Shown: positions 1-8,075, counted from the first letter of the stretch. The stretch is DNA of 10,946 nucleotides from Aequorivita sp. (GCA_002733915.1 NVXN01000002.1:332608-343553), one strand, 5' to 3'. Program-made: numbers and translations. The notes: a model not told the origin generated them from the sequence alone.

Positions 1-301
1 TTTCTTCGGCTTCTGTATATTGCTTTAAATAGGTGTGATTTTTACCCATTTCAAAATACACCACGGCCTTGTTTTCATCACTATTTGCTGCTTTTTCAGC
101 TTTGTTTAAAGCGGCGAGGGCTAACTCATAATTTTCAATACCTTTTTGTTTGAGTGCCTCAAAAAAGTTTTCTTGAAAAGCATCGGTAACGTTTTCTGGT
201 TCTGAATTTGGTAGATTTTCGGTCTCTTGAGACCATGCGTGATTTGGCAGAAATAGTATTCCGAAGAAAATTATAAGTATGTATTTTATTTTTATCCTCA
301 A
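1..301 (-). CDS. Secreted/periplasmic TPR-repeat protein, N-terminal part (runs off left edge)
   Basis: Only the first 100 codons are inside the window. No ATG opens the frame. I place the start at the TTG at 301-299, which gives MRIKIKYILIIFFG, followed by a hydrophobic stretch and a likely signal peptidase I site after A-W-S at residues 22-24 (next residue Q25). That is a textbook Bacteroidota signal peptide and supports TTG as the real start. From about residue 47 the sequence becomes helical with the alanine and tyrosine spacing of tetratricopeptide repeats (ENYELALAALNKAEKAA, then VYFEMGKNHTYLKQYTEAEE). TPR arrays bind proteins, so this is probably an exported scaffold; its partner is unknown. 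It begins 30 bp after the stop of the nucleotidyltransferase gene, same strand, so it is probably the last visible gene of the flippase-dut-nucleotidyltransferase unit. The total length cannot be judged. TPR call: fairly sure. Start codon: moderately sure. Confidence 0.8.
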   Translation of the reverse strand, partial: MRIKIKYILIIFFGILFLPNHAWSQETENLPNSEPENVTDAFQENFFEALKQKGIENYELALAALNKAEKAANSDENKAVVYFEMGKNHTYLKQYTEAEE

Positions 302-331
302 ATTGTGAATTTTCTGCTTAATAGGAATAGG

Positions 332-1348
332 TTATTTTAACTCCGAATAATCACCAATGCTCACATTGGTGAAGTTACCATCAAAAGTAGCATAATTGCC
401 AATCATTGCGTTGTCCAAATGAGCGTTCTTTATTTTTGAATGTGTTTGGATAATACTGTTCTTTACAGTGCTATCCTCAATTACCGTGCCCTCACCAATA
501 GAGGCGTAGGGGCCAACAGTGCTGTTTTTTAAAATTACGTTTTTACCAATAAAGCACGGTTCAATTATTTTTGAATTTTCATTGCTGATGTTTTCAGAAA
601 TCAAAGGCTTTTTTGCTTCGGAAAGGAAACCCAGCATTTTTTGATTGGTCTCCACGGTAACTTCTTTGTTTCCGCAATCCATCCATTCATCTACTGTTCC
701 CGTTTTAAAAATTTTTCCGCCTGCCATCATTCTTTTTATACCGTCATTAATTTGGTATTCGCCGCCATTTATGATGTTATGGTCCAGCACGTACTGCAAT
801 TCATCTTTAAGTTGTGCCACATCTTTAAAATAGTAAATACCTATAACGGCTTGGTCGCTCACATATTCTTTCGGCTTTTCAACCAATTCGACTATTTCAT
901 CTTTTTCGTTTAGGTTTACAACGCCGTAGGCTTCAGGATTTGCAACTTTTTTGGTCCAGATTACTGCATCAGCATTTTTATCCAAATCAAAATCTGCTCT
1001 AATCAATGTATCTGCATAGGCGATTACAGTGGGACCCGAGAGGGAATTTTGAGCGCACATAATGGCGTGGCCCGTGCCTTTGGGGTCGAGCTGGCGGTAA
1101 ATGGTAGGTTTGGCGCCCAAACTTGTGGCGAGTGCTTTTAAACTTTCAACCACATCTTTTCCAAAAAAAGCGGGATCGCCGAGAATGAATGCGATTTCAT
1201 CAATCTTTTCATTCAAAACTTCCGCAATATCCTCAACTAAACGATGGACTATTGGTTTTCCTGCAACGGGAATTAATGGTTTTGGTATTGTGAGTGTATG
1301 TGGGCGAAGACGGCTGCCGCGGCCTGCCATTGGGACTATAATTTTCAT
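332..1348 (-). CDS. Sugar-phosphate nucleotidyltransferase with left-handed beta-helix tail
   Basis: 338 residues, ATG start. The N-terminal Rossmann-type nucleotidyltransferase domain (about 1-240) carries the nucleotide-binding signature GRGSRLRPHT (9-18), PKPL (22-25), GTGHA (91-95), the probable metal-binding aspartate of YADT (D113), EKP (157-159) and WMDCGN (222-227, second metal aspartate). These define the family that activates a sugar 1-phosphate with an NTP to give an NDP-sugar plus pyrophosphate (RmlA/GlmU/GalU-like). From about 260 to the end there are hexapeptide repeats (IGKNVILKNSTVGPYASIGEGTVI), the left-handed beta-helix seen in GlmU-like and bifunctional archaeal-type enzymes. 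The tail is short, so I would not assume acetyltransferase activity; it may serve oligomerisation. Which sugar and which NTP cannot be read from sequence alone. It lies 24 bp after dut and close to a flippase, which fits cytoplasmic precursor supply for an envelope glycan. Confidence 0.92.
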   Translation of the reverse strand: MKIIVPMAGRGSRLRPHTLTIPKPLIPVAGKPIVHRLVEDIAEVLNEKIDEIAFILGDPAFFGKDVVESLKALATSLGAKPTIYRQLDPKGTGHAIMCAQNSLSGPTVIAYADTLIRADFDLDKNADAVIWTKKVANPEAYGVVNLNEKDEIVELVEKPKEYVSDQAVIGIYYFKDVAQLKDELQYVLDHNIINGGEYQINDGIKRMMAGGKIFKTGTVDEWMDCGNKEVTVETNQKMLGFLSEAKKPLISENISNENSKIIEPCFIGKNVILKNSTVGPYASIGEGTVIEDSTVKNSIIQTHSKIKNAHLDNAMIGNYATFDGNFTNVSIGDYSELK

Positions 1349-1372
1349 TTATTTTTAATTGAGTTCAAATTT

Positions 1373-1807
1373 TTATTTCACGCCAGTACTTCCGAAACCT
1401 CCCGCTCCGCGTGAAGTTTCACCAAGTTCTTCCACTTCTTCCCAATCGGCGCGTTCGTGTTTTGCGATTACCAATTGTGCAATGCGCTCACCGTGTTCAA
1501 TGGTGAAATCTTCATTGGAAAGGTTTACTAAAATCACCCCAATCTCGCCACGGTAATCGGCATCGATGGTTCCGGGAGAATTTAGAACGGTGATTCCTTT
1601 TTTTGCTGCTAAACCGCTTCGTGGGCGCACTTGGGCTTCGTAGCCGATTGGTAACTCTATAAAAAGCCCCGTTTTTACAATGGCGCGCTGTAAGGGTTTT
1701 AATGTTGAGGGCCCTTCAACGCAGGCACGTAAATCCATTCCCGCAGAAGCGATTGTTTCGTATGAAGGCAATGGGTGATTGGATTTGTTGATTATTTTTA
1801 TTTTCAT
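1373..1807 (-). CDS. dut: dUTP diphosphatase (dUTPase)
   Basis: 144 residues, the usual size for a trimeric dUTPase. All five family motifs are present in order: AGMDLRA (22-28), RPRSGLA (61-67), [10 protein letters not shown] (79-88, with D82 in the place of the catalytic aspartate and Y85 in the place of the uracil-contacting tyrosine), GERIAQL (106-112) and the glycine-rich C-terminal arm [10 protein letters not shown] (133-142) that closes over the substrate. It hydrolyses dUTP to dUMP and pyrophosphate in the cytoplasm, keeping uracil out of DNA and feeding dTMP synthesis. Nothing is missing, and the context is chromosomal, so I see no reason to call it phage-derived. Its ATG lies 4 bp after the flippase stop, so translation is probably coupled to that gene. 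It is followed after 24 bp by the nucleotidyltransferase. Confidence 0.97.
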   Translation of the reverse strand: MKIKIINKSNHPLPSYETIASAGMDLRACVEGPSTLKPLQRAIVKTGLFIELPIGYEAQVRPRSGLAAKKGITVLNSPGTIDADYRGEIGVILVNLSNEDFTIEHGERIAQLVIAKHERADWEEVEELGETSRGAGGFGSTGVK

Positions 1808-1811
1808 GGAA

Positions 1812-3266
1812 TTATTTTCGAATGATTTTTAAAAATTCCTTCTTTTCAGAATAGAACATAATTACGGCAAACACTATTAACAACGCAGTTCCAAGCCAGA
1901 TATTTCCGTTGAATGCGTAAAAGGAAATTGCCGAAAAACCAATGGCCAACAACAAATAACCGCATATTTTTTTCACTTGGTACGGAACGTCATAATACTT
2001 GCGACCGTAAAGATACGAAAGCACCATCATACTGCCATAGGCCGAAAGAGTTGCAATTGCTGAGCCCATATATCCTATAATAGGGATTAAAATATAGTTT
2101 AGCACAAGTGTTACAACAGCTGCGAAGACTGAAATATATGCCCCATATTTTGTTCGGTCCGTAACTTTGTACCAAACAGAAAGGTTGTGGTAAACTCCCA
2201 AAAAAAGGTTTGCCAAAAGGATGAGCGGAACGATTTTTAAAGCTTCCCAGTATTGACTGTTTGGGATTAAAATATGTTTGAAAACATCAATATAAACAAC
2301 AACTACCAAAAGAATCAAACACCCAAAAAGCGTAAAATATTTTGTGATTGTGGCATAGGTGTTTTTTGCGTTTTCATGACCGGAATGATTGAAGAAAAAG
2401 GGTTCAATTCCCAAACGAAATGCCATCACGAAAAGCGTCATAAACATACCCAGTTTATAACAAGCGGAATAAAGCCCCACTTGTGTTTCGGCAATATTTT
2501 CAGGTAATAAATATTTCAGAAGAATTCTGTCAAAAGCTTCATTTACACTGAAAGCTATTCCTGCAATTAGCACGGGAATGGCGTATTTCATCATTTGTTT
2601 CCAAATAATCTTGTTGAAACCGAAACCTATTTTCACATAAAGCGGGAGCAAAACCAATAGCGTTACTGCGCTCGCAATTAAATTCGCGATAAAAACATAA
2701 GCCACTTTGTTTTCGGAAAACCAAAGGGTGCTCCAATAATCACTAGTTTTCGCAAGTTTTGGAAGTATTAAAAGGAAAAAAAGATTGAAAGCGAGATTGA
2801 TGACTACGTTGAAAATTTTAACCACCGCATAACGCATAGGCCTTTCGTTTACACGAAACCACGCAAAAGGTAATACAACCAAGGCATCCAAAGCAAGAAT
2901 TAGTAAACCATAGGTTACATATTCGGTTTTAAATTCAGAAACTTTGGCGATGTGGTTTGTGAAAAGAAGCGTAATCCCCAAGAAAATCAAAGTAGACACC
3001 GTAATTGATGTAAGCGTGGTAGATTGTACAATTTTTTGCTTATCAGCATCTTTGGTGATAAACCTAAAAAATGCTGTTTCCATTCCGTAGCTTAACAAAA
3101 CATTTCCTAAAATAAGGTAAGCCATTAGTGTTGCATAAATACCGTATTCTTCGGGAAGCATGACAGATGTGTAAAGCGGCACGAGAATAACTGCCAAAAC
3201 ACGGGGTAGCACGGTGGCCAAACCGTAAATAAAAGTTTGCTTAAAAAGTTTTTTGAAAACGCTCAA
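1812..3266 (-). CDS. Wzx-like polysaccharide/oligosaccharide flippase (MATE/MOP superfamily)
   Basis: 484 residues, an all-membrane protein with roughly 12-14 hydrophobic helices and short basic loops. The opening ([23 protein letters not shown], split here only by position: amphipathic 1-10, first helix from about 11) and the P-E-E-Y-G-I-Y motif at about 38-44 after the first helix are typical of the polysaccharide biosynthesis/oligosaccharide flippase family. Members move undecaprenyl-linked glycans from the cytoplasmic to the periplasmic face of the inner membrane; the substrate here is unknown. The start is TTG (3266-3264): an in-frame stop lies six codons upstream and no internal ATG keeps the first helix, so TTG is well supported. 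It heads a unit with dut, a sugar nucleotidyltransferase and a TPR protein. No glycosyltransferase is next to it, so it may serve a glycan whose other genes lie elsewhere. Confidence 0.9.
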   Translation of the reverse strand: MSVFKKLFKQTFIYGLATVLPRVLAVILVPLYTSVMLPEEYGIYATLMAYLILGNVLLSYGMETAFFRFITKDADKQKIVQSTTLTSITVSTLIFLGITLLFTNHIAKVSEFKTEYVTYGLLILALDALVVLPFAWFRVNERPMRYAVVKIFNVVINLAFNLFFLLILPKLAKTSDYWSTLWFSENKVAYVFIANLIASAVTLLVLLPLYVKIGFGFNKIIWKQMMKYAIPVLIAGIAFSVNEAFDRILLKYLLPENIAETQVGLYSACYKLGMFMTLFVMAFRLGIEPFFFNHSGHENAKNTYATITKYFTLFGCLILLVVVVYIDVFKHILIPNSQYWEALKIVPLILLANLFLGVYHNLSVWYKVTDRTKYGAYISVFAAVVTLVLNYILIPIIGYMGSAIATLSAYGSMMVLSYLYGRKYYDVPYQVKKICGYLLLAIGFSAISFYAFNGNIWLGTALLIVFAVIMFYSEKKEFLKIIRK

Positions 3267-3286
3267 TGGAGTGCAGTTTTATAGCG

Positions 3287-3294
3287 CAAAAGTA
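3287..3294 (-). promoter_or_regulatory. Candidate -7 promoter box for the flippase-dut unit
   Basis: Read on the minus strand, the bases are TACTTTTG, a perfect match to the Bacteroidota primary sigma factor -7 consensus TAnnTTTG. It lies 20 bp upstream of the TTG start of the flippase gene, implying a short 5' leader of about 10-15 nt. The expected TTTG -33 element about 19 bp further upstream is poor (ACTT). The box sits in the only sizeable gap (68 bp) between the thioesterase stop and the flippase start, where a new promoter would be expected. Seen directly: the box. Inferred: its use. Confidence 0.4.
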
Positions 3295-3334
3295 TTGAAA
3301 ATATCGGGGATTGAAGTATTTAATGCGATGCATC

Positions 3335-3730
3335 TCACTGAAAAAGATTGCCTATTTCTTTTGGAATTTTTGTAGGCTTAAAAGTTTCGCCGTCCAGAAA
3401 ACACCAAAGTGTTTTTGCCTCCACGATGGTTTTATTATCAGAAAGACGAATTATTTGATAGTGCCGTTCGCTTTTTACACCCTCATAATTGTCAATCCAG
3501 GTTTGCGTTTCAAGCTCTTCACCTAAAAAGGAAGGATTTTTATAGGAAATAAAATGGTTCAAAACAACCCAAACATTTTGCTTGCGCTGTTCTTCCGAAG
3601 TTTTAAAAATCCAATGTGCTTCCGCAGCATCAAGGCACCATTGTAGATAGGTAATATTGTTTACATGGTTCAAGCCATCAATGGCTGAGGCTGGAACCGT
3701 AAAACGATGTTTGAAAACTTCAGCATTCAA
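3335..3730 (-). CDS. Hotdog-fold acyl-CoA/acyl-ACP thioesterase (4HBT, YbgC/FadM-like)
   Basis: 131 residues, the normal size for a single hotdog domain. The segment around residues 12-31 (VPASAIDGLNHVNNITYLQW) matches the 4HBT pattern in which an aspartate (D18) is followed by an N-H-V-N-N-x-x-Y-L motif, D18 being the likely catalytic residue. The later strand Y-K-N-P-S-F-L-G-E-E-L is the usual second conserved block. Such enzymes hydrolyse acyl-CoA or acyl-ACP thioesters in the cytoplasm; the substrate is not predictable. The start is TTG at 3730-3728, which overlaps the mgtE stop as TTGA; the ATG nearby (3726-3724) is out of frame, and there is no other early in-frame start that keeps D18. 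The overlap implies re-initiation by ribosomes that finish mgtE. It is the last gene of the DUF4286-rsmA-mgtE run. Confidence 0.88.
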   Translation of the reverse strand: MNAEVFKHRFTVPASAIDGLNHVNNITYLQWCLDAAEAHWIFKTSEEQRKQNVWVVLNHFISYKNPSFLGEELETQTWIDNYEGVKSERHYQIIRLSDNKTIVEAKTLWCFLDGETFKPTKIPKEIGNLFQ

Positions 3731-5079
3731 AATCCAAGGATTAGTTTAGCTATTAAAAAGTAGGTTAGTATGCCGAAAACGTCATTGCTGGTGGTGATAA
3801 AAGGACCCGTTGCAACTGCAGGGTCGATTCCCCTTTTATCTAAAATAATTGGAATAAAAGTTCCGATTAAGGCAGCCAAAAGAATAACGGTAATTAATGC
3901 AATACCAATGCTTATAGATTCTAAATACGTAGTGAAAAATAAAAAATGGCTTATCACCAAGACTACCAAAGCAATGGCAAGGCCATTAACGAGCGCCAAA
4001 CCAGATTCACGAAGCAAGCGCGAAATAATGTTACCTTTTAGTGTATCATTAGCCAATCCCTGTACAACAATAGCACTGGACTGAACACCTACGTTACCAG
4101 CAGTTGCTTGAATTAGGGGCACAAAAATAAGTAGCTTGGGAAAATTTTCTAGAATAGTTTGAAAGCTTGCAATAATACTGGCAGCACCAAGGCCACCAAG
4201 CATACCAATTAATAGCCAAGGCAAGCGCGCACGTGTTTGTTTCATGATTCCATCATCGGCTTCTACGTCTTGGCTAATACCCGCCGCCATTTGGTAATCT
4301 TTCTCGGCTTCTTCCTTTATGAAATCTACAATATCGTCGATAGTAATTCTACCTACCAAAACTCCTTGCTCATCAACTACCGGGATGGCTTCCAAATCGT
4401 ATTTCTGCATAATTCGTGCAACATCCTCGGCTTCGGTATGTACGTTTACATAATCTACTTTTGGAATATAAATATCGCTTATATGCGCTCTTTCTGGTGC
4501 GGTAAGCAGGTCTTTTAACGAAAGTCTTCCTTTTAGTTTCCCGTATTTGTCTGTCACATAAATGGAATGTACTCGCGTCACATTTTCAGCCTGACGGCGC
4601 ATTTCACGAACGCATCCGGCAACAGTCCATGTCTCCTTAACGCGCACCAATTCTTTCGCCATTAGGCCCCCAGCGGTATCTTCATCATATCGTAAAAGGT
4701 CTACAATATCCGCAGCGTGGTCTTCGTCTTCAATGTGGTCAATTACCTGCTTTTGGATATCGTCATCTAGCTCAGCGATAATATCTGCCGCGTCATCGGT
4801 GTCCATTTCATCAAGCTCATCGGCAATTTCGGAAGGGGAAAGGTTGTCCAGAATTCGCTCACGGAAATCATCGTCCAGTTCCATCAACGCTTCACTGGTA
4901 ATTTCGCTATCGAGTAGTTTTACCAAATAAGTAGCCTCTTCGTGGTTCAGTTCCTGTAGTAGCTCTGCCACATCGGCAAAGTGAAAATCGTGCAAGAGCC
5001 CTTTCAGCGCATCGCCATCATTGTTGGCAATGTACTGTTCAATCTGTTCTATAAACTCTTCAGTCAGTTCAAATTGCAT
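3727..5079 (-). CDS. mgtE: Magnesium transporter/channel MgtE
   Basis: 450 residues, equal to the well-studied Thermus thermophilus protein. Layout: acidic, superhelical MgtE_N domain (about 30-130, rich in L-D-D-D and E-I-A-D-E-L repeats); two CBS domains (about 140-255, the second ending [15 protein letters not shown]); a connecting helix (about 255-285); and five membrane helices (about 285-450). The pore signature AGNVGVQ (327-333) and the Mg2+-binding aspartate in TTSNDVFG (D433, equivalent to D432 of the Thermus protein) are present. It conducts Mg2+ into the cell across the inner membrane; when cytoplasmic Mg2+ is high the ion binds the acidic N and CBS domains and closes the pore, so regulation is built into the protein. 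Its first 11 bases overlap the end of rsmA in another frame, and its stop overlaps the thioesterase start. Identity is very secure. Confidence 0.97.
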   Translation of the reverse strand: MQFELTEEFIEQIEQYIANNDGDALKGLLHDFHFADVAELLQELNHEEATYLVKLLDSEITSEALMELDDDFRERILDNLSPSEIADELDEMDTDDAADIIAELDDDIQKQVIDHIEDEDHAADIVDLLRYDEDTAGGLMAKELVRVKETWTVAGCVREMRRQAENVTRVHSIYVTDKYGKLKGRLSLKDLLTAPERAHISDIYIPKVDYVNVHTEAEDVARIMQKYDLEAIPVVDEQGVLVGRITIDDIVDFIKEEAEKDYQMAAGISQDVEADDGIMKQTRARLPWLLIGMLGGLGAASIIASFQTILENFPKLLIFVPLIQATAGNVGVQSSAIVVQGLANDTLKGNIISRLLRESGLALVNGLAIALVVLVISHFLFFTTYLESISIGIALITVILLAALIGTFIPIILDKRGIDPAVATGPFITTSNDVFGILTYFLIAKLILGF

Positions 5080-5851
5080 CGGTTTCCAGTTTTTGTGTGA
5101 GGGCTATAAATTGTGAAACAGAAAGTTGTTCAGGGCGTTTGCCAAAGATAGCATCTTCTTTTATTTTATCGGAAAGATTGAAGGATTTTAAACTGTTTCG
5201 AAGTGTTTTTCTACGTTGTTGAAAAGCTGTTTTCACAACTTTGTAAAGCACTTTTTCATCGCAGGGAAGCGTGTAATTTTCTTTTCTTCGGAGCCGAAGG
5301 ACGCCGCTGTCTACTTTTGGAGGGGGATTAAAGACTGATGGTGGCACAGTGAACAAATATTCGGCATCGTAATAAGCTTGTGCCAAAACTGAAAGGATAC
5401 CGTAGGCTTTGCTGCCCTCTTTTTCACAGATTCTTTCAGCCACTTCCTTTTGGAACATACCCGTAAACTCTGGAATTTGCTCTTTCAATTCCAACATTTT
5501 AAAAACAATCTGGGTTGAAATATTATATGGAAAATTGCCTGTAATTGCGAATTGTTCTTGTCCAAAAAGTTTTGAAAGATCATATTTCAAAAAGTCTGCT
5601 TCAAGGATTTTGAGGTTCTTGTGAGGATAATTTTCTTCCAGATATGCAATGGATTCTGTGTCAAGATCCATCGCTATGACCTCTATATCTTTTTGGATTA
5701 AATATTTTGTAAGCACGCCCATTCCGGGACCTATTTCCAATACGTTTTTATAGCCTTCAAGCGTCAACGTATCTCCAATTTTTTCGGCAATAGCTTCATC
5801 CTTCAGAAAATGCTGGCCTAAGTGTTTTTTTGCACGTACTTCTTTCCCCAT
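5069..5851 (-). CDS. rsmA: 16S rRNA (adenine1518-N6/adenine1519-N6)-dimethyltransferase
   Basis: 260 residues, typical for RsmA/KsgA. Visible signatures: [10 protein letters not shown] (7-16) at the N terminus, SAM-binding motif [11 protein letters not shown] (39-48), the acidic end of the second strand (M-D-L-D, 61-64), the E-A-D-F block (84-87), catalytic motif IV NFPYN (106-110, the family N-L/F-P-Y-N) and the [14 protein letters not shown] loop (169-182), followed by the small helical C-terminal domain with RRKTLRNSL. The enzyme puts two methyl groups on each of two adjacent adenines in the 3' terminal hairpin of 16S rRNA, a late check on 30S assembly; loss gives kasugamycin resistance. 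Its ATG shares a base with the TAA of the upstream DUF4286 gene (TAATG), and its end overlaps mgtE by 11 bases, so the three genes are almost certainly co-translated. Confidence 0.97.
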   Translation of the reverse strand: MGKEVRAKKHLGQHFLKDEAIAEKIGDTLTLEGYKNVLEIGPGMGVLTKYLIQKDIEVIAMDLDTESIAYLEENYPHKNLKILEADFLKYDLSKLFGQEQFAITGNFPYNISTQIVFKMLELKEQIPEFTGMFQKEVAERICEKEGSKAYGILSVLAQAYYDAEYLFTVPPSVFNPPPKVDSGVLRLRRKENYTLPCDEKVLYKVVKTAFQQRRKTLRNSLKSFNLSDKIKEDAIFGKRPEQLSVSQFIALTQKLETDAI

Positions 5852-6159
5852 TAGTGTTCGCTAACTATTTCAAGCTCGGTTCTAAAAGCAACAAATTTTC
5901 CTTCAAAGGGTTTGCTCTGGGCACGAAGTTCTGCAGCATTTTCAGCATAATATTTTTGAAGAGTTTCTCTACTATCTGTAGTGTATTGAACGGAATAGGT
6001 GATGCCGCCCATTTCTTCCTCAACCACGACCCGTGTCATCAAGGCTTTACTGAATTTTCCGGTAGCGAGCATAGCTGGTATGTGTTCAGCCTTCATCCAT
6101 TGCAGCCAACGCTCGTGAATGGTTTCTTCTATGTTTATGGTTACGTTGTAGATGTACAT
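5851..6159 (-). CDS. DUF4286 family protein
   Basis: 102 residues, ATG start. The sequence opens [11 protein letters not shown] and contains W-x-x-W-M (19-22), H-I-P-A-M-L, T-R-V and the central G-G-I-T-Y-S-V-Q-Y block, the pattern I associate with DUF4286, a small cytosolic family common in Bacteroidota and suggestive of a dimeric ferredoxin-like (ABM-type) fold. No signal peptide or membrane segment. The function is unknown; recurrent placement directly before rsmA is the best hint, and I infer no enzyme activity. The stop TAA shares its last A with the ATG of rsmA. It is the first gene after the inverted-repeat spacer and has an A-rich leader instead of a Shine-Dalgarno site. Confidence 0.85.
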   Translation of the reverse strand: MYIYNVTINIEETIHERWLQWMKAEHIPAMLATGKFSKALMTRVVVEEEMGGITYSVQYTTDSRETLQKYYAENAAELRAQSKPFEGKFVAFRTELEIVSEH

Positions 6160-6167
6160 GTTTTTTT

Positions 6168-6254
6168 AAATTCCAATTTTCAAGTACCAAATTCCAAAAT
6201 CATTTAATCTAAATACAAATTCCTATTTGGAATTTGGGATTTGAAATTTGGTGC
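6168..6254. repeat. Nested inverted-repeat element built of AAATTCC units
   Basis: The 99-bp spacer between two genes holds three AAATTCC units on the plus strand (6168-6174, 6189-6195, 6217-6223) and then inverted counterparts (GGAATTT 6229-6235, GGGATTTG 6236-6243, GAAATTTGG 6243-6251). The inner pair, CAAATTCC (6216-6223) and GGAATTTG (6229-6236), forms a perfect 8-bp stem with a 5-base loop. An outer pair, 6186-6201 against 6238-6252, matches except for one mismatch and one extra base. There is no T run after the hairpin on the transcribed strand, so it does not look like an ordinary terminator. It could be an interspersed palindromic repeat of the REP/MITE kind or an mRNA processing or stabilising hairpin. 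Confidence 0.7.
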
Positions 6255-6258
6255 TTTT

Positions 6259-8040
6259 TTAATTTATAGCATCCCCCCGCAAGGCACGGTACTTCTTCCG
6301 TGAATCCACAAAATAAATACTGTCCGCAAAGTTGAAAATAATCGCTTCGTATTGTGCTTTCGCCTTATCGGGTTGGTGTAATTTTTCTTCGTATATTTTT
6401 GCGAGGCGGTAATGGGCATCATCGGCCAAAATATCTTCATTATAAAATTCTATGATTTTCATGTAATTAGATTCGGCTTTATTATAATCGCCAGTTTTCT
6501 CGTAAATCATTCCTTGTTTTAATAAAGCTTCGTCCTCTATTTTTTCGCCTTTGTGGTTTGTTAAAATATCTTCCAACGCATCAATAGCTTCTGAGTTTCT
6601 ATCTTGAAAAGCTAAAAGATCTCCTCGGGCATATTTTTTCAGAGCGGTTTGGGTAGAGTCTTCCAACGAGTTGTCACGAATCAACAAACTAAGCTGCATA
6701 GCATCGTTCGCCATTAATTGTGATGTAGATTTTTTCAGCACGTCTAGCTGTACTTGTGCCCATTCAAAATCACCTTTAAAATAACTGGTTCGTGCTACTT
6801 TAAATCGCGCTTCCTGGGCAAGGACGTCGCTCTGTACTTTTTTCTGGATTTGGGAATAATAGATGAGTGCTTCATTGAATTTTTCATCAAAGACCAAAAT
6901 ATCTGCCAGCTCCATTTTTACCCGTGCTTCCTGATAGGAAGTTAAATTCTGTTTTGCTAAATTCTTCAGGTTTTCTATGGCGACTTCTTTTTTATTGTTT
7001 TGAAAGGCCAAAAAATGATTGTAGTCTATTTGCAGCAAATAGGTATCGCGGTTTCGTCCAAATTCATCCAAAAGGCTTTCAAACTTTTTTTCAACTTCAG
7101 CATATTCTTTGGGAGCGGCGGTTTTCACTTCCATCTTCATCAAAATTTGATTGCCCTGAAGCTTGTTTTGGGGAGTGAATGAATTATCAATTATGTAATT
7201 TACAATTTCTCTTCCCATTTCATAATCTTCATCGGCTATAGCAATGTAGGCAAGTTCCGTAATTCCACCAAGGTCTTCGCCTATACGTTTATAAATAGCT
7301 TTTTCTTGTATAAATGCTTTTTTATATTCTTTTTGTTGAATAAACAACCAACTGAGCAATTCGTTATATAGAAGGTCGGGATTTTGCTGGGACCGCTGTA
7401 ATAGTGCTTTTTTGAGTTGCAAATTTGCCTCGTTGTCGGGGTCTTCATTTATGTAAAGGCTAAAATAGCGCTGTGCGGAACCTTTAAATGCCTGGTTCTT
7501 TTCCACAAGGCCCAAATAGCGGTCAAACATTTTTTCAAGTTTTCCCTGTTCGCCATAGATCTGCGCGAGTTGCATATTGAAATCCAATTTATCGCTAAGC
7601 GCCATGGCTTTTTCATAAGCAGCTACGGCTTCGTCCAGAAGGCTGTATTTTTCAAAAGTATTGCCAATACTGTAGGAATAATTAGGATTTAAGTCAATTG
7701 ACTCTATTGCTTTGTTATAATTTTGAGCCGCTATTTCTGGTTTATTTTGAAGTGAATAGTTATAGCCCAATTCTATATACAGTTGCGGAAAATTTCTGCC
7801 GTTGCCCAATTTTTCTTTTATGAGACGTTCCGCCTCGGAATAATTTTCAAGTTGTTGGTTGCTTTGTACTACGCCCATAAAAAAGTCTAGCCTGTATGGG
7901 TTTTCTTTGTTTAGCTTTTCATAAATGCGCAAAGATTTTTCAAACTGACCTTGTTCAAAATAATTTTTCGCCAGTGCATCGCTTTGTGAAAAGCTTGCCA
8001 TGGCATTAAAAAAGAAGAGTATTAAAAAAATAGTACGCAT
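6259..8040 (-). CDS. Secreted/periplasmic tetratricopeptide-repeat protein
   Basis: 593 residues. The N terminus (MRTIFLILFFFNAMASFSQ) is a signal peptide with likely cleavage after S-F-S (17) or nearby. The rest is almost entirely helical TPR units: clear examples at about 22-55 (NYFEQGQFEKSLRIYEKLNK), 92-125 (YNYSLQNKPEIAAQNYNKAI), 390-450, and 500-585 (GMIYEKTGDYNKAESNYMKI). I see no catalytic domain and no C-terminal sorting domain, so it probably stays in the periplasm or on the outer membrane as a protein scaffold; the partner is unknown. It resembles in build, but is shorter than, gliding/T9SS-associated TPR proteins, and I do not assign it to that system. The ATG follows only 4 bp after a promoter-like box, so the mRNA could be nearly leaderless. 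It precedes DUF4286-rsmA-mgtE, separated by the inverted-repeat spacer. Confidence 0.88.
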   Translation of the reverse strand: MRTIFLILFFFNAMASFSQSDALAKNYFEQGQFEKSLRIYEKLNKENPYRLDFFMGVVQSNQQLENYSEAERLIKEKLGNGRNFPQLYIELGYNYSLQNKPEIAAQNYNKAIESIDLNPNYSYSIGNTFEKYSLLDEAVAAYEKAMALSDKLDFNMQLAQIYGEQGKLEKMFDRYLGLVEKNQAFKGSAQRYFSLYINEDPDNEANLQLKKALLQRSQQNPDLLYNELLSWLFIQQKEYKKAFIQEKAIYKRIGEDLGGITELAYIAIADEDYEMGREIVNYIIDNSFTPQNKLQGNQILMKMEVKTAAPKEYAEVEKKFESLLDEFGRNRDTYLLQIDYNHFLAFQNNKKEVAIENLKNLAKQNLTSYQEARVKMELADILVFDEKFNEALIYYSQIQKKVQSDVLAQEARFKVARTSYFKGDFEWAQVQLDVLKKSTSQLMANDAMQLSLLIRDNSLEDSTQTALKKYARGDLLAFQDRNSEAIDALEDILTNHKGEKIEDEALLKQGMIYEKTGDYNKAESNYMKIIEFYNEDILADDAHYRLAKIYEEKLHQPDKAKAQYEAIIFNFADSIYFVDSRKKYRALRGDAIN

Positions 8041-8044
8041 GCCG

Positions 8045-8075
8045 TAAATATAAGCAAATGACCCGATGCTATAAA
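8045..8075 (-). promoter_or_regulatory. Candidate promoter for the TPR gene
   Basis: On the minus strand the bases read TTTA (8075-8072), 19 bp of spacer, then TATATTTA (8052-8045). This is close to the Bacteroidota pattern TTTG-N19-TAnnTTTG, with one mismatch in each box. The -7 box ends only 4 bp before the ATG at 8040, so use of this promoter would give a leaderless or nearly leaderless transcript. The match is tempered by the high AT content of the region. Confidence 0.35.

Noticed and set aside
1373..1807. dUTPase as a sign of prophage
   Set aside because: All neighbours are housekeeping or envelope genes, base composition is even, and there is no integrase, structural or lysis gene.
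3327..3334. GATGCATC palindrome next to the thioesterase stop
   Set aside because: An isolated 8-bp palindrome with no loop, T run or second copy; expected by chance in a window this long.
4237..4518. 93-codon open frame on the plus strand
   Set aside because: Antisense to the CBS domains of mgtE; no start context or family match.
5830..6207. 125-codon open frame on the plus strand
   Set aside because: It lies opposite the whole DUF4286 gene and the start of rsmA, and its translation has the uneven composition of an antisense shadow.
6160..6258. Inverted repeat as an intrinsic terminator of the TPR gene
   Set aside because: The stem is AT-rich and is followed on the transcribed strand by A-rich, not T-rich, sequence.
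7417..7692. 91-codon open frame on the plus strand
   Set aside because: Antisense to the TPR gene; Phe-, Ile- and Lys-rich composition comes from reading the opposite strand.
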